Shown here: positions 1 through 8,312 of the stretch, piece by piece
Numbering within the stretch: position 1 is the stretch's first letter
Layout of the letters: each line of letters begins with the position of its first letter
Source: Microlunatus phosphovorus NM-1
GTDB taxonomy: Bacteria > Actinomycetota > Actinomycetes > Propionibacteriales > Propionibacteriaceae
Assembly (NCBI RefSeq): GCF_000270245.1
Contig: NC_015635.1
Coordinates: forward strand, 2,108,001 to 2,172,000
Direction: 5' to 3'
Length of the DNA stretch: 64,000 nucleotides
Program-made: the position numbers and the translations under genes
Notes under the pieces: generated by a model
What the model saw: only the letters and a program-made list of their open reading frames with translations
What the model was told of the DNA's origin: nothing
Databases searched by the model: none

Positions 1-47
1 TCGTCGACGAGCTGAAAATGTCGAGACTGAGAAAGAAGGAACCGAAC

Positions 48-1250
48 ATGGCCAAAGTAGTCTGCGTTCTCTACGACGACCCGGTCGACGGACAGCCGAC
101 CTCGTACGCTCGAGATGACCTGCCCACGATCGAGAGGTATCCAGACGGTCAGACCCTGCCGACTCCCGAGGCGATCGACTTCGTCCCGGGCACCTTGCTC
201 GGCGACGTGAGCGGGGAGCTCGGGCTCCGCAACTATCTCGAGTCCCAGGGCCACACCCTCGTGGTGACCTCCGACAAGGACGGCCCGGACTCGGAGTTCG
301 AACGCGAGCTCGTCGACGCCGACGTCGTCATCTCGCAGCCGTTCTGGCCCGCGTACCTCACCGCAGAGCGGATCGCCAAGGCGCCGAACCTCAAGCTGGC
401 GCTGACCGCCGGCATCGGCTCGGACCACGTCGACCTGCAGGCGGCGATCGATCGGGGCATCACGGTCGCGGAGATCACCTACTGCAACTCGATCAGTGTC
501 GCGGAGCACGTGATGATGTCGATCCTGGTGCTGGTGCGCAACTTCGTCCCATCGCACCAATGGGCGGTGGACGGAGGCTGGAACATCGCCGACTGCGTCA
601 CTCGCTCCTACGACCTGGAGGGCATGCACGTCGGCACGGTGGCGGCCGGCCGGATCGGGTTGGGGGTGCTCCGCCGGCTGAAGCCGTTCGGCACTCATCT
701 GCACTACACCGACCGCCACCGGCTGCCGGCGGAGGTGGAGACCGAGCTGGATCTCACCTGGCATGAGACGCCGGAGGACATGTTCGGTGAGTGTGACGTC
801 GTCACGCTCAACTGTCCGCTGCATCCCGAGACCGAGAACATGATCAACGACGAGACGCTGAAGCTGTTCAAGCGGGGGGCGTACCTGGTCAACACGGCGC
901 GGGGCAAGCTGTGCGATCGTGATGCCGTGGTCCGGGCACTGGAGTCCGGCCAACTCGCCGGCTACGCCGGTGACGTCTGGTTCCCGCAGCCGGCGCCGAA
1001 GGATCACCCCTGGCGTGAGATGCCGCACAACGGCATGACGCCGCACATCTCGGGCACGTCGTTGTCGGCTCAGACCCGGTATGCCGCAGGCACCCGCGAG
1101 GTGCTGGAGTGCTTCTTCGAGGGTCGCCCGATCCGCGATGAGTACCTGGTCGTCGACGGCGGCCGGTTGGCCGGGGTCGGCGCGCACTCCTACAGCGCCG
1201 GCAACGCCACCACAGGCTCGGAAGAGGCGGCCAAGTTCAAGGTCGGCTGA
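48..1250 (+). CDS. fdh: NAD-dependent formate dehydrogenase
   Basis: Oxidises formate to CO2 with reduction of NAD+ in the cytosol. The 400-residue length and full-length resemblance to the Pseudomonas/methylotroph D-2-hydroxyacid-dehydrogenase-type FDHs are visible: Rossmann motif GTVAAGRIG near residue 200, an Asp-Arg in YTDRHRLP that favours NAD+, NTARGKLCDRDAV, and PHISGTSLSAQ carrying the catalytic His/Gln region, ending in SEEAAKFKVG. I chose the ATG at 48 because AAGAAGGA lies 7 bases upstream and homologues begin MAKV; a further 10 in-frame codons upstream look non-coding. The promoter is outside the window. The gene stands alone, followed by a terminator-like hairpin. Elsewhere in the window are demethylating catabolic genes that would yield C1 units, so a formate-disposal role fits (inference). 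Confidence 0.95.
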   Translation: MAKVVCVLYDDPVDGQPTSYARDDLPTIERYPDGQTLPTPEAIDFVPGTLLGDVSGELGLRNYLESQGHTLVVTSDKDGPDSEFERELVDADVVISQPFWPAYLTAERIAKAPNLKLALTAGIGSDHVDLQAAIDRGITVAEITYCNSISVAEHVMMSILVLVRNFVPSHQWAVDGGWNIADCVTRSYDLEGMHVGTVAAGRIGLGVLRRLKPFGTHLHYTDRHRLPAEVETELDLTWHETPEDMFGECDVVTLNCPLHPETENMINDETLKLFKRGAYLVNTARGKLCDRDAVVRALESGQLAGYAGDVWFPQPAPKDHPWREMPHNGMTPHISGTSLSAQTRYAAGTREVLECFFEGRPIRDEYLVVDGGRLAGVGAHSYSAGNATTGSEEAAKFKVG

Positions 1251-1274
1251 GATCGGGAGCCGCGCGCCGCTTCT

Positions 1275-1309
1275 GCTGCACCGGGGAGGGTTGATCTCCT
1301 CGGTGCAGC
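1275..1309. terminator. Terminator-like hairpin after fdh
   Basis: Arms of about 13 bases (CTGCACCGGGGAG and CTCCTCGGTGCAG, one mismatch) enclose a short loop between the convergent ends of fdh and the XRE-cupin gene. No U-tract is present, which is usual for actinobacterial terminators. It could serve both genes. Confidence 0.6.
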
Positions 1310-1355
1310 GAGCGGGGCCGGTCGCCATGACCGCAGCCCGGGACGCACTCGGGCG

Positions 1356-1913
1356 TCACTGGTGCACGTGTGCGCGCTGACCCTCGCGGTCGAAGATCAT
1401 GATCAGCTCGGCAGGCTGGTCCAGGGCGCTGAGCGAGTGTGGCGTCATCGTGGTGAACTCGGCGGCCTCGCCGGTGCCGACATCGATCTGTCGCTCTCCG
1501 AGCCACAGTCGCACCCGGCCCTTGATCACGACGAACCAGTCGTGTCCTGGATGTACGCGCTGGTCGGGCCGAGTCGTGGAGGGTTCGAGGCGCATCTTCA
1601 TGGCTATCGTGCGGCCGTCCGGGCGGCTCAGGAGCCACGACGTGCGCTTGCCCGAGTCGTGCGGTACGGGTCGGATGACGACGTCTTCGTCCCCGGGCAG
1701 CTCGAAGAGTACGTCGAGGCTCACCTGCAGTGCGTTGGCCAGCGGCACCAAGACGTCGAGGCTCAGCGCTCGCTTGCCGGTCTCGACCCGGCTGATGGTC
1801 GACGGGCTGAGTTTGGTGCGCTCGGCCAACTCGTCGAGCGAGTAGCCCAGGGTGGTGCGCAGACTGCGCAGCCGGGAACGGGCCAGACTCTCGAGCTCGG
1901 TGACTGTACTCAC
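1356..1913 (-). CDS. XRE-family regulator with C-terminal cupin domain
   Basis: A 185-residue transcription factor. Residues ~12-70 form an XRE helix-turn-helix (LGYSLDELAERTKLSPSTISRVE...) and residues ~100-180 a cupin-2 sensor domain (HPGHDWFVVIKGRVRLWLG, ...AEFTTMTPHSLSAL). This architecture senses a small ligand and usually represses nearby transport or redox genes. An upstream in-frame TTG at 1949 exists, but the GTG at 1913 has AGGA 8 bases ahead and matches the usual start of these proteins. It is divergent from the flavoprotein-methyltransferase fusion, and a 7-5-7 palindrome lies in the shared upstream region, so it probably controls both itself and that gene (inference). Confidence 0.85.
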   Translation of the reverse strand: MSTVTELESLARSRLRSLRTTLGYSLDELAERTKLSPSTISRVETGKRALSLDVLVPLANALQVSLDVLFELPGDEDVVIRPVPHDSGKRTSWLLSRPDGRTIAMKMRLEPSTTRPDQRVHPGHDWFVVIKGRVRLWLGERQIDVGTGEAAEFTTMTPHSLSALDQPAELIMIFDREGQRAHVHQ

Positions 1914-1932
1914 CGGGCCATCCTGACTCCGG

Positions 1933-1951
1933 TCTTGCGATTTCCGCAAGA
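1933..1951. promoter_or_regulatory. Palindromic operator candidate (XRE/fusion gene)
   Basis: Arms TCTTGCG and CGCAAGA separated by ATTTC lie between the divergent starts at 1913 and 1992. Position and symmetry suit a dimeric regulator, most simply the adjacent XRE-cupin protein. Confidence 0.5.
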
Positions 1952-1991
1952 TGTCTTTCAGAATCGCCTAGGTCTGCGTAGCCTCGCCGTC

Positions 1992-3581
1992 ATGACGGAT
2001 CATCCTGCACCTCCCACCATGGAACGGCACTGCGATGTGGCGGTGATCGGCGGCTCGGCCGCCGGCCTGGCTGCTGCGCTCCAACTCGTACGCCAACGAC
2101 GGACCGTGATCGTGGTCGACGACGGCACGCCACGCAATGCCCCGGCCGAGCACATGCACGGCTACCTCGGGCGCGAGGGCGCCCGCCCCGCCGAGCTCGT
2201 GGCCATCGGCCGCGAGGAGGTGCGCTCGTACGGCGGGGAGATTCTGCTCGGTCGAGCCCTCGCGGTCCGCCGCGACGAGAACAGGTTCGTGGTCGACCTC
2301 ACCGGCGGCCACCGGCTGGTCGCGCGTCGGGTCCTCGCGGCCACGGGACTGGTGGACGAACTGCCCGACATCGACGGGCTGGCGGCGCGCTGGGGGAAGG
2401 ATGTGCTCCACTGTCCGTTCTGCCACGGCTTCGAGATGCGTGATCAGCGCGTCGTGCAGATCGTCACCCACCCGATGGGCCTGCATCCGACCCCGCTGCT
2501 GCGGCAGCTGACGGATCGGCTGACCGTCGTGCTGCACGATGTCGCCGGCCTCGATGAGGGCGTCGTTGCGGCCCTGGCTGCCTCGGGAGTGCCCATCATC
2601 CGAGACCGGGTCGAGAGGATCGCGTCCGCACCCGATGGCAGGTTGGCCGGCGTCGAACTGGCGGATGGTCGAACCCTCGATGCCGACGCGGTGGTCGCGG
2701 GCACGCGATTCCATGGCCGGGCAGAGGTGTTCGAGGCTGCCGGTGTCACTGCCGTTCCGCATCCGACCGGGATGGGCGAGTCGGTGGTCGTCGACCAGAC
2801 CGGCCAGACTGACGTGCCAGGATTGTACGCCGCCGGCAACCTGACCGATCCCAGCATGCAGGTGCTGCATGCTGCGGCCCACGGTAGTCGGGTCGGTGCG
2901 ATGATCGCCTTCAGCCTGGCCGGCGAGGACGTGACAGCGGGTGTCCGGCCCTCTGGTGAAGAGGGCGACTGGGATCACCGCTACGGCGGCGAGGAACGTA
3001 CCTGGAGCGCCAACCCCAACGGAACGCTGGTGGCCGAGGTGGCGGGCCTGGTGCCCGGGCGAGCGCTGGACGTCGGTGCGGGCGAGGGTGCCGATGCCCT
3101 CTGGCTGGCCGAGCGTGGCTGGAAGGTCACCGCGGCGGACATCTCCGGCAACGCCCTCGCTCGGGTGGGTGCCGAGGCCGCCCGCAGAGGGCTTGTCGTC
3201 GACTGCCTTCGTTGCGATGCCAACGCACCGGACGCCTTCGGGGCTGACAGCTACGACCTGGTGTCGCTGCAGTACGGGTCCTTTCTCCGTACCCCTGATC
3301 AGCGCGGACTGCGCAATCTGCTGAGGGCGGTGGCGCCGGGCGGCACCCTCCTCGTCGTCGGCCATGACCTCACCCCCTTGCGGGACCCTGTCGACGTGGC
3401 GACGCAGACCCGCATGTTCGACCCCGGGGCGTACGTGGGTGTCGAGGAGATCGCGGCTGCCCTCGGTGAGTCCGATGGTTGGCGGATCGAGGTCAACGAG
3501 ACCCGGCCCCGCCCTCCCGGTGCGGCCTCCAGTCATCATGTCGACGACGTGGTGTTGCGAGCCTCGAAGCTGGCTGGCTGA
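1992..3581 (+). CDS. Fused thioredoxin-reductase-like flavoprotein and SAM methyltransferase
   Basis: A 529-residue two-domain protein. Residues ~10-310 are a pyridine-nucleotide-disulfide oxidoreductase of the thioredoxin-reductase type: FAD-binding VIGGSAAGLAAA at the start, a redox CPFC pair (Cys141, Cys144) in the usual place, and a C-terminal GLYAAGNLTDPSMQVLHAAAHGS flavin motif. Residues ~325-525 form a class I methyltransferase with the SAM motif LDVGAGEGADALWLAERG. The two domains share one frame with no break. Such fusions are annotated in other actinobacteria, but their substrate is unknown to me. I chose the ATG at 1992 because everything upstream in the frame is antisense to the XRE gene. 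Its divergent neighbour probably regulates it. Detoxification of a thiol-reactive electrophile or metalloid by reduction plus methylation is possible but is only inference. Confidence 0.88.
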   Translation: MTDHPAPPTMERHCDVAVIGGSAAGLAAALQLVRQRRTVIVVDDGTPRNAPAEHMHGYLGREGARPAELVAIGREEVRSYGGEILLGRALAVRRDENRFVVDLTGGHRLVARRVLAATGLVDELPDIDGLAARWGKDVLHCPFCHGFEMRDQRVVQIVTHPMGLHPTPLLRQLTDRLTVVLHDVAGLDEGVVAALAASGVPIIRDRVERIASAPDGRLAGVELADGRTLDADAVVAGTRFHGRAEVFEAAGVTAVPHPTGMGESVVVDQTGQTDVPGLYAAGNLTDPSMQVLHAAAHGSRVGAMIAFSLAGEDVTAGVRPSGEEGDWDHRYGGEERTWSANPNGTLVAEVAGLVPGRALDVGAGEGADALWLAERGWKVTAADISGNALARVGAEAARRGLVVDCLRCDANAPDAFGADSYDLVSLQYGSFLRTPDQRGLRNLLRAVAPGGTLLVVGHDLTPLRDPVDVATQTRMFDPGAYVGVEEIAAALGESDGWRIEVNETRPRPPGAASSHHVDDVVLRASKLAG

Positions 3582-3612
3582 ACGAATCGTGCGACACTCG
3601 AGCAGTTTTGGT

Positions 3613-3631
3613 AATGACAATCGTTGTCTAT
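3613..3631. promoter_or_regulatory. Zur/Fur-type operator upstream of HU-like and CobW-like genes
   Basis: AATGACAATCGTTGTCTAT matches the classic Fur/Zur 19-mer AATGATAATCATTATCATT at 14 of 19 positions, counted by eye. It has GACAA/TTGTC arms around TCG and lies 37 bases before the first start codon of a two-gene unit that ends in a COG0523 (CobW) gene, a family commonly in zinc-starvation regulons. Confidence 0.65.
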
Positions 3632-3667
3632 AGACTGCTCGCCCTAGCGAGCACGAAAGGACGATCA

Positions 3668-3946
3668 ATGAACCGTACCGAGCTGGCCGCTGCAGTAGCC
3701 CGAGCCACCAACCAATCCGTGGACGTGGTCAACCAGGTCCTCGATGGACTCGAGGATCAGCTGCTTGGCGCGGCTGCCGCAGGCGAGGAGGTGAGATGGT
3801 CGGGGCTGTTCACCTTCGACGTGGTGCGGCGACCGGAGCGGTCCGGGCGCAACCCGCAGACCGGTGAGGCCATGACCATCCCGGCCGGGCCACAGGCGCG
3901 ACTGAAGACCGGCGCTCGCCTCAAGCGGGCCGTCCAATCGGCCTGA
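3668..3946 (+). CDS. HU-family DNA-binding protein
   Basis: A 92-residue histone-like protein. It starts MNRTELAAAVARATNQS, has the beta-arm region VVRRPERSGRNPQTGEAMTIPA (the GRNPQTGE signature of HU/IHF) and a C-terminal helix. It lacks the long Lys/Ala-rich tail of the main actinobacterial HupB, so it is a secondary paralogue. AAAGGA is about 6 bases from the ATG. Its stop overlaps the next start (TGATG), so it is translationally coupled to the CobW-like gene. A Zur-type box lies just upstream, which would make this HU copy zinc-responsive, an unusual regulon member (inference). Confidence 0.88.
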   Translation: MNRTELAAAVARATNQSVDVVNQVLDGLEDQLLGAAAAGEEVRWSGLFTFDVVRRPERSGRNPQTGEAMTIPAGPQARLKTGARLKRAVQSA

Positions 3947-5061
3947 TGGGCGGTATCGAGACCGGGGCATCGACGATGCGCCTGGTAGTGCTGGCCGCGA
4001 TCGACCCGGCCGCTCGCGACACAGTGGCGGGCGGCTGGCTGCTCGGCGACGACTCCGTCGCGGTCCTGCAATACAACCACGTCCTGCTCGACGACGCGGC
4101 GCGAGTCACCCGTCGGCTGATCGGGACGAGCGGCATCATCTATCTCGATGAGCTCGACGAGGGGGACTGCGCCTGCTGCCGGGTGCGCGAGGACCTGATC
4201 GGCACGTTGCAGCACCTGGTAGATCAGGGCAACTGGGAGCGCGCCGTGCTGAGCCTGCCGGTGGGCGCTCCAGTCGGATCACTGGCCGCGCAGCTCGACA
4301 CGGCGATCGCGGACGGCTCGCTCACCGGTGTCGTGCTGAGCTCGGTGGTCGTGGCCGTGGACCGGCCCGGCGTGGCTGACGATCTGTTCGGCGACGATCT
4401 GCTCGATGAGCGCGGCCTGGCCATGAGCAGCCACGACCGCCGCGCCGTCGGCGAAGCGCTCGGTGAGCTCATCGACTACGCCGACCTGGTCATCGGGACC
4501 GGCGAGGCGGCTGACCCCGGAGACGCGGTGCTCCGGCAGTTGGCCGGGTCCCGCTATCGGCCCGAGTGGACGATGGTGGAGGTGGCGGCGCTGTTCGGCG
4601 CACGCCACGATGTCGCGGCCGCCGGTCGGCGGATCGACCCACTGCACGTCACGCTGGCCGACCACGCGCAGCACGAGAGCGCGGCCTGGTCACTCGATCT
4701 GCATGTCGCAGCGCCGGTGCATCCTGGACGGCTGTTGGAACGGCTCGAGGATCTGGCACTGGGCCGATTCAGGAGTCGTGGCTATCTGTGGCTGCCCAAC
4801 CGTCCGGATACACCCTGCGCCTGGGACGGCGGTGGAGGGCAGCTGAGCATCGGGAGTCTGCCGGGCTGGCAGGAGCGGGCTCCATCGTGTCGGCTGATCA
4901 TCACGGGAGTCGAGCCGGGTGAGCGCGAGCGGGTCCGGGCCACGTTCGCGGACGTGCTCTGCACTCCAGAGGAGATCGCGACGAGCCGCTGGTCCGAGGA
5001 CGACCTCGCGCCCTGGCTGGGTCCGGTGCCGCAGCGTGCAAAGACGGACCAGGCCGACTGA
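3946..5061 (+). CDS. CobW/COG0523-family protein with degenerate P-loop
   Basis: A 371-residue protein of the CobW/G3E type. Seen: the metal-binding CxCC (Cys75, Cys77, Cys78 in DCACCRVREDL), a central nucleotide-domain fold, and a C-terminal CobW_C domain (residues ~225-325, HVTLADHAQHESAAW... and RSRGYLWLP). The N-terminal Walker A GxxxxGKT is not present; its place holds AAIDPAARDTVAG, so GTP hydrolysis is doubtful. Divergent forms of this kind occur in actinobacteria. The start overlaps the HU stop; an ATG 10 codons later (3976) is an alternative. Given the Zur-type box upstream, a role in zinc allocation under starvation is likely (inference). Confidence 0.82.
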   Translation: MGGIETGASTMRLVVLAAIDPAARDTVAGGWLLGDDSVAVLQYNHVLLDDAARVTRRLIGTSGIIYLDELDEGDCACCRVREDLIGTLQHLVDQGNWERAVLSLPVGAPVGSLAAQLDTAIADGSLTGVVLSSVVVAVDRPGVADDLFGDDLLDERGLAMSSHDRRAVGEALGELIDYADLVIGTGEAADPGDAVLRQLAGSRYRPEWTMVEVAALFGARHDVAAAGRRIDPLHVTLADHAQHESAAWSLDLHVAAPVHPGRLLERLEDLALGRFRSRGYLWLPNRPDTPCAWDGGGGQLSIGSLPGWQERAPSCRLIITGVEPGERERVRATFADVLCTPEEIATSRWSEDDLAPWLGPVPQRAKTDQAD

Positions 5062-5130
5062 CCGGTAGGGCCGCTCGCTGGTTTCGTGCACCCGGCCGAG
5101 GCATGCGGGGCCAGCTGACGGCCGGTCGGA

Positions 5131-6603
5131 TCAGCTGCGGAGTTCTCCGTCGACCAGTCGCGGGATTGTGGCGCCCAGATCCTCGCTTAGCTCGGTCGGC
5201 AGCAGCTCCTGTGGGAAGCCTTGGTAGGCGACAGGACGCAGGAAGCGGGTGATCGCCGCGGTGCCGACCGAGGTGGTGCCTGGTGCGGTGGTCGCGGGGT
5301 AGGGGCCGCCGTGCTGCTGCGCATAGGTGACGGAGACCCCGGTGGGCCACTGGTTCCACAGCAGCCGACCGGCGCGTTTCGCCAGCAATCGGATCAACTC
5401 GGGGGCGATCTCGTCATCGGGCTCGCCGACGATGGTCGCAGTCAGTTGACCGTCGATGCTGCGGGCCAGTTCGAGCAGGCTGGTCTCATCGGCGTACGTG
5501 ACCACGAGGGCCGTCGGCCCGAAGCACTCCCGGAACAGTCCCTCCTGGTCGGTGAGCACCGAGTCGATGTCGGTCTGCAGGATCGAGGGAGCCGGGGCGT
5601 CGGCCAGCGCACCATCGGTCACGGTGAGCGCCGTGACCCGGGGATGTGCGAGCAGCTCGTCGAGGCCACGCAGGAATCCCTGCTGGATCCGTGTGTTGAG
5701 CAACGGCGCGGCAGACGGCAGCGCCAGTTGCTGCAGCGTTGCCGGGATGGCCGAGTCCGCGGGCACCAGGAGTACGCCAGGTTTGGTGCAGAACTGGCCT
5801 GCGCCGAGACTCATCGACGCAAGGAATTCCTCCGCGACCTGCTGGCCACGGGCGGCGTCGGCGCGCCGGGTGACGAAGACGGGATTGACGCTGCCGAGCT
5901 CGCCGTAGAACGGGATCGGGTCAGGTCGAGAGTTCGCGATGTCGAACAGTGCCCGCCCGCCCGGGATCGACCCGGTGAAGGAGCCGGCCTTGATCCGCGG
6001 ATCGGCCAGTGCGCGGCCGCCCGCTTCGACGCCCAGGATCACCGTGAACACCCCCTGCGGGGCGCCGGCCTCGGCCAGGGCGTCGGCCACGATCTGACCG
6101 GTCCGCACCGACAGCTCGGGGTGGCCAGGGTGGGCCTTCAGCACCACGGAGCAACCAGCAGCGAGTGCCGCGGCCGTGTCACCGCCGGCGACACTGAACG
6201 CGAAGGGGAAGTTGCTTGCCGCGAAGACGACGACTGGGCCGATCGGCTCGAGCTGGCGCCGGAGATCGGGCCGCGGTGCGCCCATCGGCCAGGCGGGGTC
6301 GGCGTGATCGATCCGTGCCTCCAGATAGCCGCCGTCGGTGAGCACCTCGCCGAACAGTCGCAGCTGGAAGGTGGTCCTTCGGAGCTCCCCGCGTAGCCGC
6401 CCTTCGGCCAGGTGGCTCTCGCGCTGGGCGATGGCGACCAGCTCATCGGCTGCCTGGTCGAGTCGATCGGCGACGATCCCCAGCGCGGCGGCGCGATCCT
6501 GCCGACTGGTCTGCGACCAAGCGTCGTACGCCGACTCCGCCTGGTGGAGCTCGTCCTCGAGCAGTTCTTCGGTGGTGTCGGACACCCCGACGGGCGTGGT
6601 CAT
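5131..6603 (-). CDS. Aldehyde dehydrogenase, NADP+/alpha-ketoglutarate-semialdehyde type
   Basis: A 490-residue ALDH-superfamily enzyme. Visible are FAASNFPFAFSVAGGDTAAAL (nucleotide fold), FTGSIPGG, the general-base Glu in FYGELGSVNPVFV (about residue 233) and the nucleophile Cys in GAGQFCTKPG (about residue 272). The sequence is of the group that includes alpha-ketoglutaric semialdehyde dehydrogenases (NADP+), which finish pentose, glucarate and hydroxyproline breakdown. The start at 6603 has a strong GAGGAGG about 8 bases upstream, whereas the upstream in-frame ATGs lack one. It stands alone. A DHDPS-family lyase and DAO-type oxidase 22 kb away could belong to the same type of pathway, but nothing local proves it. 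Confidence 0.85.
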   Translation of the reverse strand: MTTPVGVSDTTEELLEDELHQAESAYDAWSQTSRQDRAAALGIVADRLDQAADELVAIAQRESHLAEGRLRGELRRTTFQLRLFGEVLTDGGYLEARIDHADPAWPMGAPRPDLRRQLEPIGPVVVFAASNFPFAFSVAGGDTAAALAAGCSVVLKAHPGHPELSVRTGQIVADALAEAGAPQGVFTVILGVEAGGRALADPRIKAGSFTGSIPGGRALFDIANSRPDPIPFYGELGSVNPVFVTRRADAARGQQVAEEFLASMSLGAGQFCTKPGVLLVPADSAIPATLQQLALPSAAPLLNTRIQQGFLRGLDELLAHPRVTALTVTDGALADAPAPSILQTDIDSVLTDQEGLFRECFGPTALVVTYADETSLLELARSIDGQLTATIVGEPDDEIAPELIRLLAKRAGRLLWNQWPTGVSVTYAQQHGGPYPATTAPGTTSVGTAAITRFLRPVAYQGFPQELLPTELSEDLGATIPRLVDGELRS

Positions 6604-6687
6604 GCAGGAGCCTCCTCGATCGACGATCATCACGTCCTTGCCGGCGTTGGCGTGAGCCCATAGCTATCACAGTCCCTGCCCCCACCC

Positions 6688-6732
6688 CACTTCGCACCAT
6701 TTCCTGCGACTGCGCACCAGGTGGGCGGAAAT
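6688..6732. repeat. Left half of palindromic interspersed repeat, split by IS3 element
   Basis: Begins CCCACTTCGCACCA and continues, after 9 variable bases, with CTGCGCACCA. The complementary half (TGCGCAGT ... TGGTGCGAAGTGGG) lies beyond the IS element at about 8316-8350. Another copy is at 21421-21520. The two halves would pair as a long hairpin if the insertion were removed. Confidence 0.7.
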
Positions 6733-6734
6733 TG

Positions 6735-7787
6735 TCAACCTTCCTGAGACAGAAGGTGTGCGTTGATTCCTGTGGTGGTGATGGCTGGTGCACGGGGTGG
6801 CCGCCGGAACCGTTCGGGATGGGACTGCCAGGAGCGGTCCAGGTGGGCTTGGCGGCGGGCACGGTCGGTGTCGACGGTGCCGTGGTAGACCGCGGCCGGG
6901 GTGTAGTGCCCGATGCCGCTGTGGCGGTGCTCGGTGGCGTAACGGGTCAAGAACGTCTCGGTCCAGGCCCGGGCGTGTTCGATGGTGTCGAACCGGTCCG
7001 GGCAGGACAGGTCGTACTTGATGGTCTTGAACATCGATTCGGAGAACGGGTTGTCGTCGCTGACCCGGGGCCGGGAGTAGGAGGTCACGATGCCCTGGTC
7101 GTGGAGCTGGTCGACCAGGTCGTGGCTACGCATCACCGACCCGTTGTCGGCATGCACGGTGGACGGCACCCCGTACTGGGCGATCGCGGTGGTGAACAGC
7201 TCGACCGCGTCCGGGGTTGTTTCGCTGTACTCGATCCGCCACCGGACCGGGTAGCGGGAGTACACGTCCAAGACCAGCATCAGCTTGTAGCGTTCCTGGC
7301 CGGGTCCGGCCAGCTCGGTGGCATCCCACGACCACAGCTGGTTCGGCCGGGTCGCGGCCACCGCCGGGGGTTTGCGGCCGTGGCTGCCGTGCCGGCCATG
7401 CCCGCCGCGGCGGCGGTCACCGACCAGCTGCTGACCGGCGGCGACCCGGTAGAACGTGCGCTGCGAGCAGCCGACCAGGCCGGCGTCGAAGGCACGCCAG
7501 TAGACCTGCTGCACCGACAGATCCGCTGCCCATGCCTGCTGATCGGCATCAGGCTCGCCGGTGTCGTCGATCTCGGTCAAGACCGCGATGATCTGGTCCC
7601 GTTCGGCCGGGGTCAACGCCGCCGGCTGGACCCGGGCCGTATGCGGCACCGGTGCTGCGACCGGCCGATAGTGCCGATAACCGCGGGCCACCCGGTAGTA
7701 GGACGATCGGGCCAATCCGACCAGCTGACACCCCCGACCAACCGTCACACCAGCACGTTCGACCAGCCCGGTCACGGTGTCGGTCAC
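6735..7787 (-). CDS. IS3-family transposase OrfB (DDE integrase)
   Basis: A 350-residue transposase subunit. The rve/DDE core is complete: Asp in LWSWDATELAG, Asp in VHADNGSVMRS, and Glu in SDDNPFSESMFKT about 35 residues on. An N-terminal HTH_21-like helical segment precedes it. It starts at a GTG whose bases overlap the orfA stop (GTGA), so it appears translationally coupled rather than dependent on the classical -1 frameshift. Its stop codon lies inside the terminal inverted repeat. It looks intact. Confidence 0.92.
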   Translation of the reverse strand: MTDTVTGLVERAGVTVGRGCQLVGLARSSYYRVARGYRHYRPVAAPVPHTARVQPAALTPAERDQIIAVLTEIDDTGEPDADQQAWAADLSVQQVYWRAFDAGLVGCSQRTFYRVAAGQQLVGDRRRGGHGRHGSHGRKPPAVAATRPNQLWSWDATELAGPGQERYKLMLVLDVYSRYPVRWRIEYSETTPDAVELFTTAIAQYGVPSTVHADNGSVMRSHDLVDQLHDQGIVTSYSRPRVSDDNPFSESMFKTIKYDLSCPDRFDTIEHARAWTETFLTRYATEHRHSGIGHYTPAAVYHGTVDTDRARRQAHLDRSWQSHPERFRRPPRAPAITTTGINAHLLSQEG

Positions 7788-8239
7788 GACAACCTGTGTC
7801 GCTTCAGCCAGGCGGCGTACTCGGTGGCGCTCATCAACGCCGGCGGGATCTGCGGGTCCTCCTCGTTCTGCGAGCTCTCGTTGATCCCCTGCAAGAGCTC
7901 GAATGCTTTTCCCAGAATGTCTTGCGCCGCTTCGGCCTGCGCGACCTGCCGGCGGAGCCGCTCGTTCTCCACCCGCAACCGGGCCAGCTCGGCCCGCTCG
8001 ACACTGGCCGAGGCACGACCCGGCTTCGACGCCTTGCTCATCGACTCCTCCAGCTCACCTGAATCCCGCGCCCGGATCCACCGCCGCACCGTCGCATGGG
8101 CCAGATCGTTCTCCCGCAACAGCCGCGCTTTCGCGCCCCGCTCACGGCAAGCATCCCACTCCCGTAAGAACTCCAACCGATACGCGATCGAGAACGACCG
8201 CTGCCCCGCCAAGGTCAATCCCGGCTCGACACTGATCAT
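7784..8239 (-). CDS. IS3-family transposase OrfA
   Basis: A 151-residue DNA-binding subunit with an N-terminal helix-turn-helix (YRLEFLREWDACRERGAK, ...HATVRRWIRARDSG) and a leucine-zipper-like segment (RAELARLRVENERLRRQVA) typical of OrfA. The ATG at 8239 has GGAG 7 bases upstream; a GTG 10 codons earlier (8269) is possible but poorly placed. It ends overlapping orfB. Confidence 0.88.
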   Translation of the reverse strand: MISVEPGLTLAGQRSFSIAYRLEFLREWDACRERGAKARLLRENDLAHATVRRWIRARDSGELEESMSKASKPGRASASVERAELARLRVENERLRRQVAQAEAAQDILGKAFELLQGINESSQNEEDPQIPPALMSATEYAAWLKRHRLS

Positions 8240-8312
8240 CAGATACTCCGTTTCCCCCGCCCCAACCACTGCACACCATCTGTCTCATGACCAGGTTGGC
8301 AGGGAGGGTGGG

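Larger units (their letters stand above)
6733..8301 (-). mobile_element. IS3-family insertion sequence
   Basis: About 1.57 kb carrying overlapping orfA and orfB. Its ends form imperfect inverted repeats: left TGTCAACCTTCC then TGAGACAGAAGGTGTGC; right end, complemented, TGCCAACCTGGTCA then TGAGACAGATGGTGTGC. The ends are TG...CA as expected for the family. No target duplication is evident (flanks AAT and GGG). It sits inside a palindromic repeat rather than in a gene. Confidence 0.8.

Noticed and set aside
1362-1991. Long in-frame extension upstream of the reductase-methyltransferase fusion
   Set aside because: It is antisense to the XRE-cupin gene, with no family similarity, and the flavin motif starts right after ATG 1992.
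1968-3668. Long minus-strand open frame opposite the fusion gene, and similar antisense frames elsewhere (21206-23206, 26497-28251, 37915-39633, 61972-63399)
   Set aside because: They mirror well-supported genes, are rich in Arg/Gly/His/Gln/Pro, have no recognisable motifs and lack ribosome sites.
3946-5061. Functional G3E GTPase assignment for the CobW-like protein
   Set aside because: The Walker A motif is missing, so only family membership and the CxCC metal site are claimed.
7784-7787. Programmed -1 frameshift between IS3 orfA and orfB
   Set aside because: No slippery A-run was seen at the junction, and the GTGA overlap with an in-frame GTG suggests translational coupling instead.
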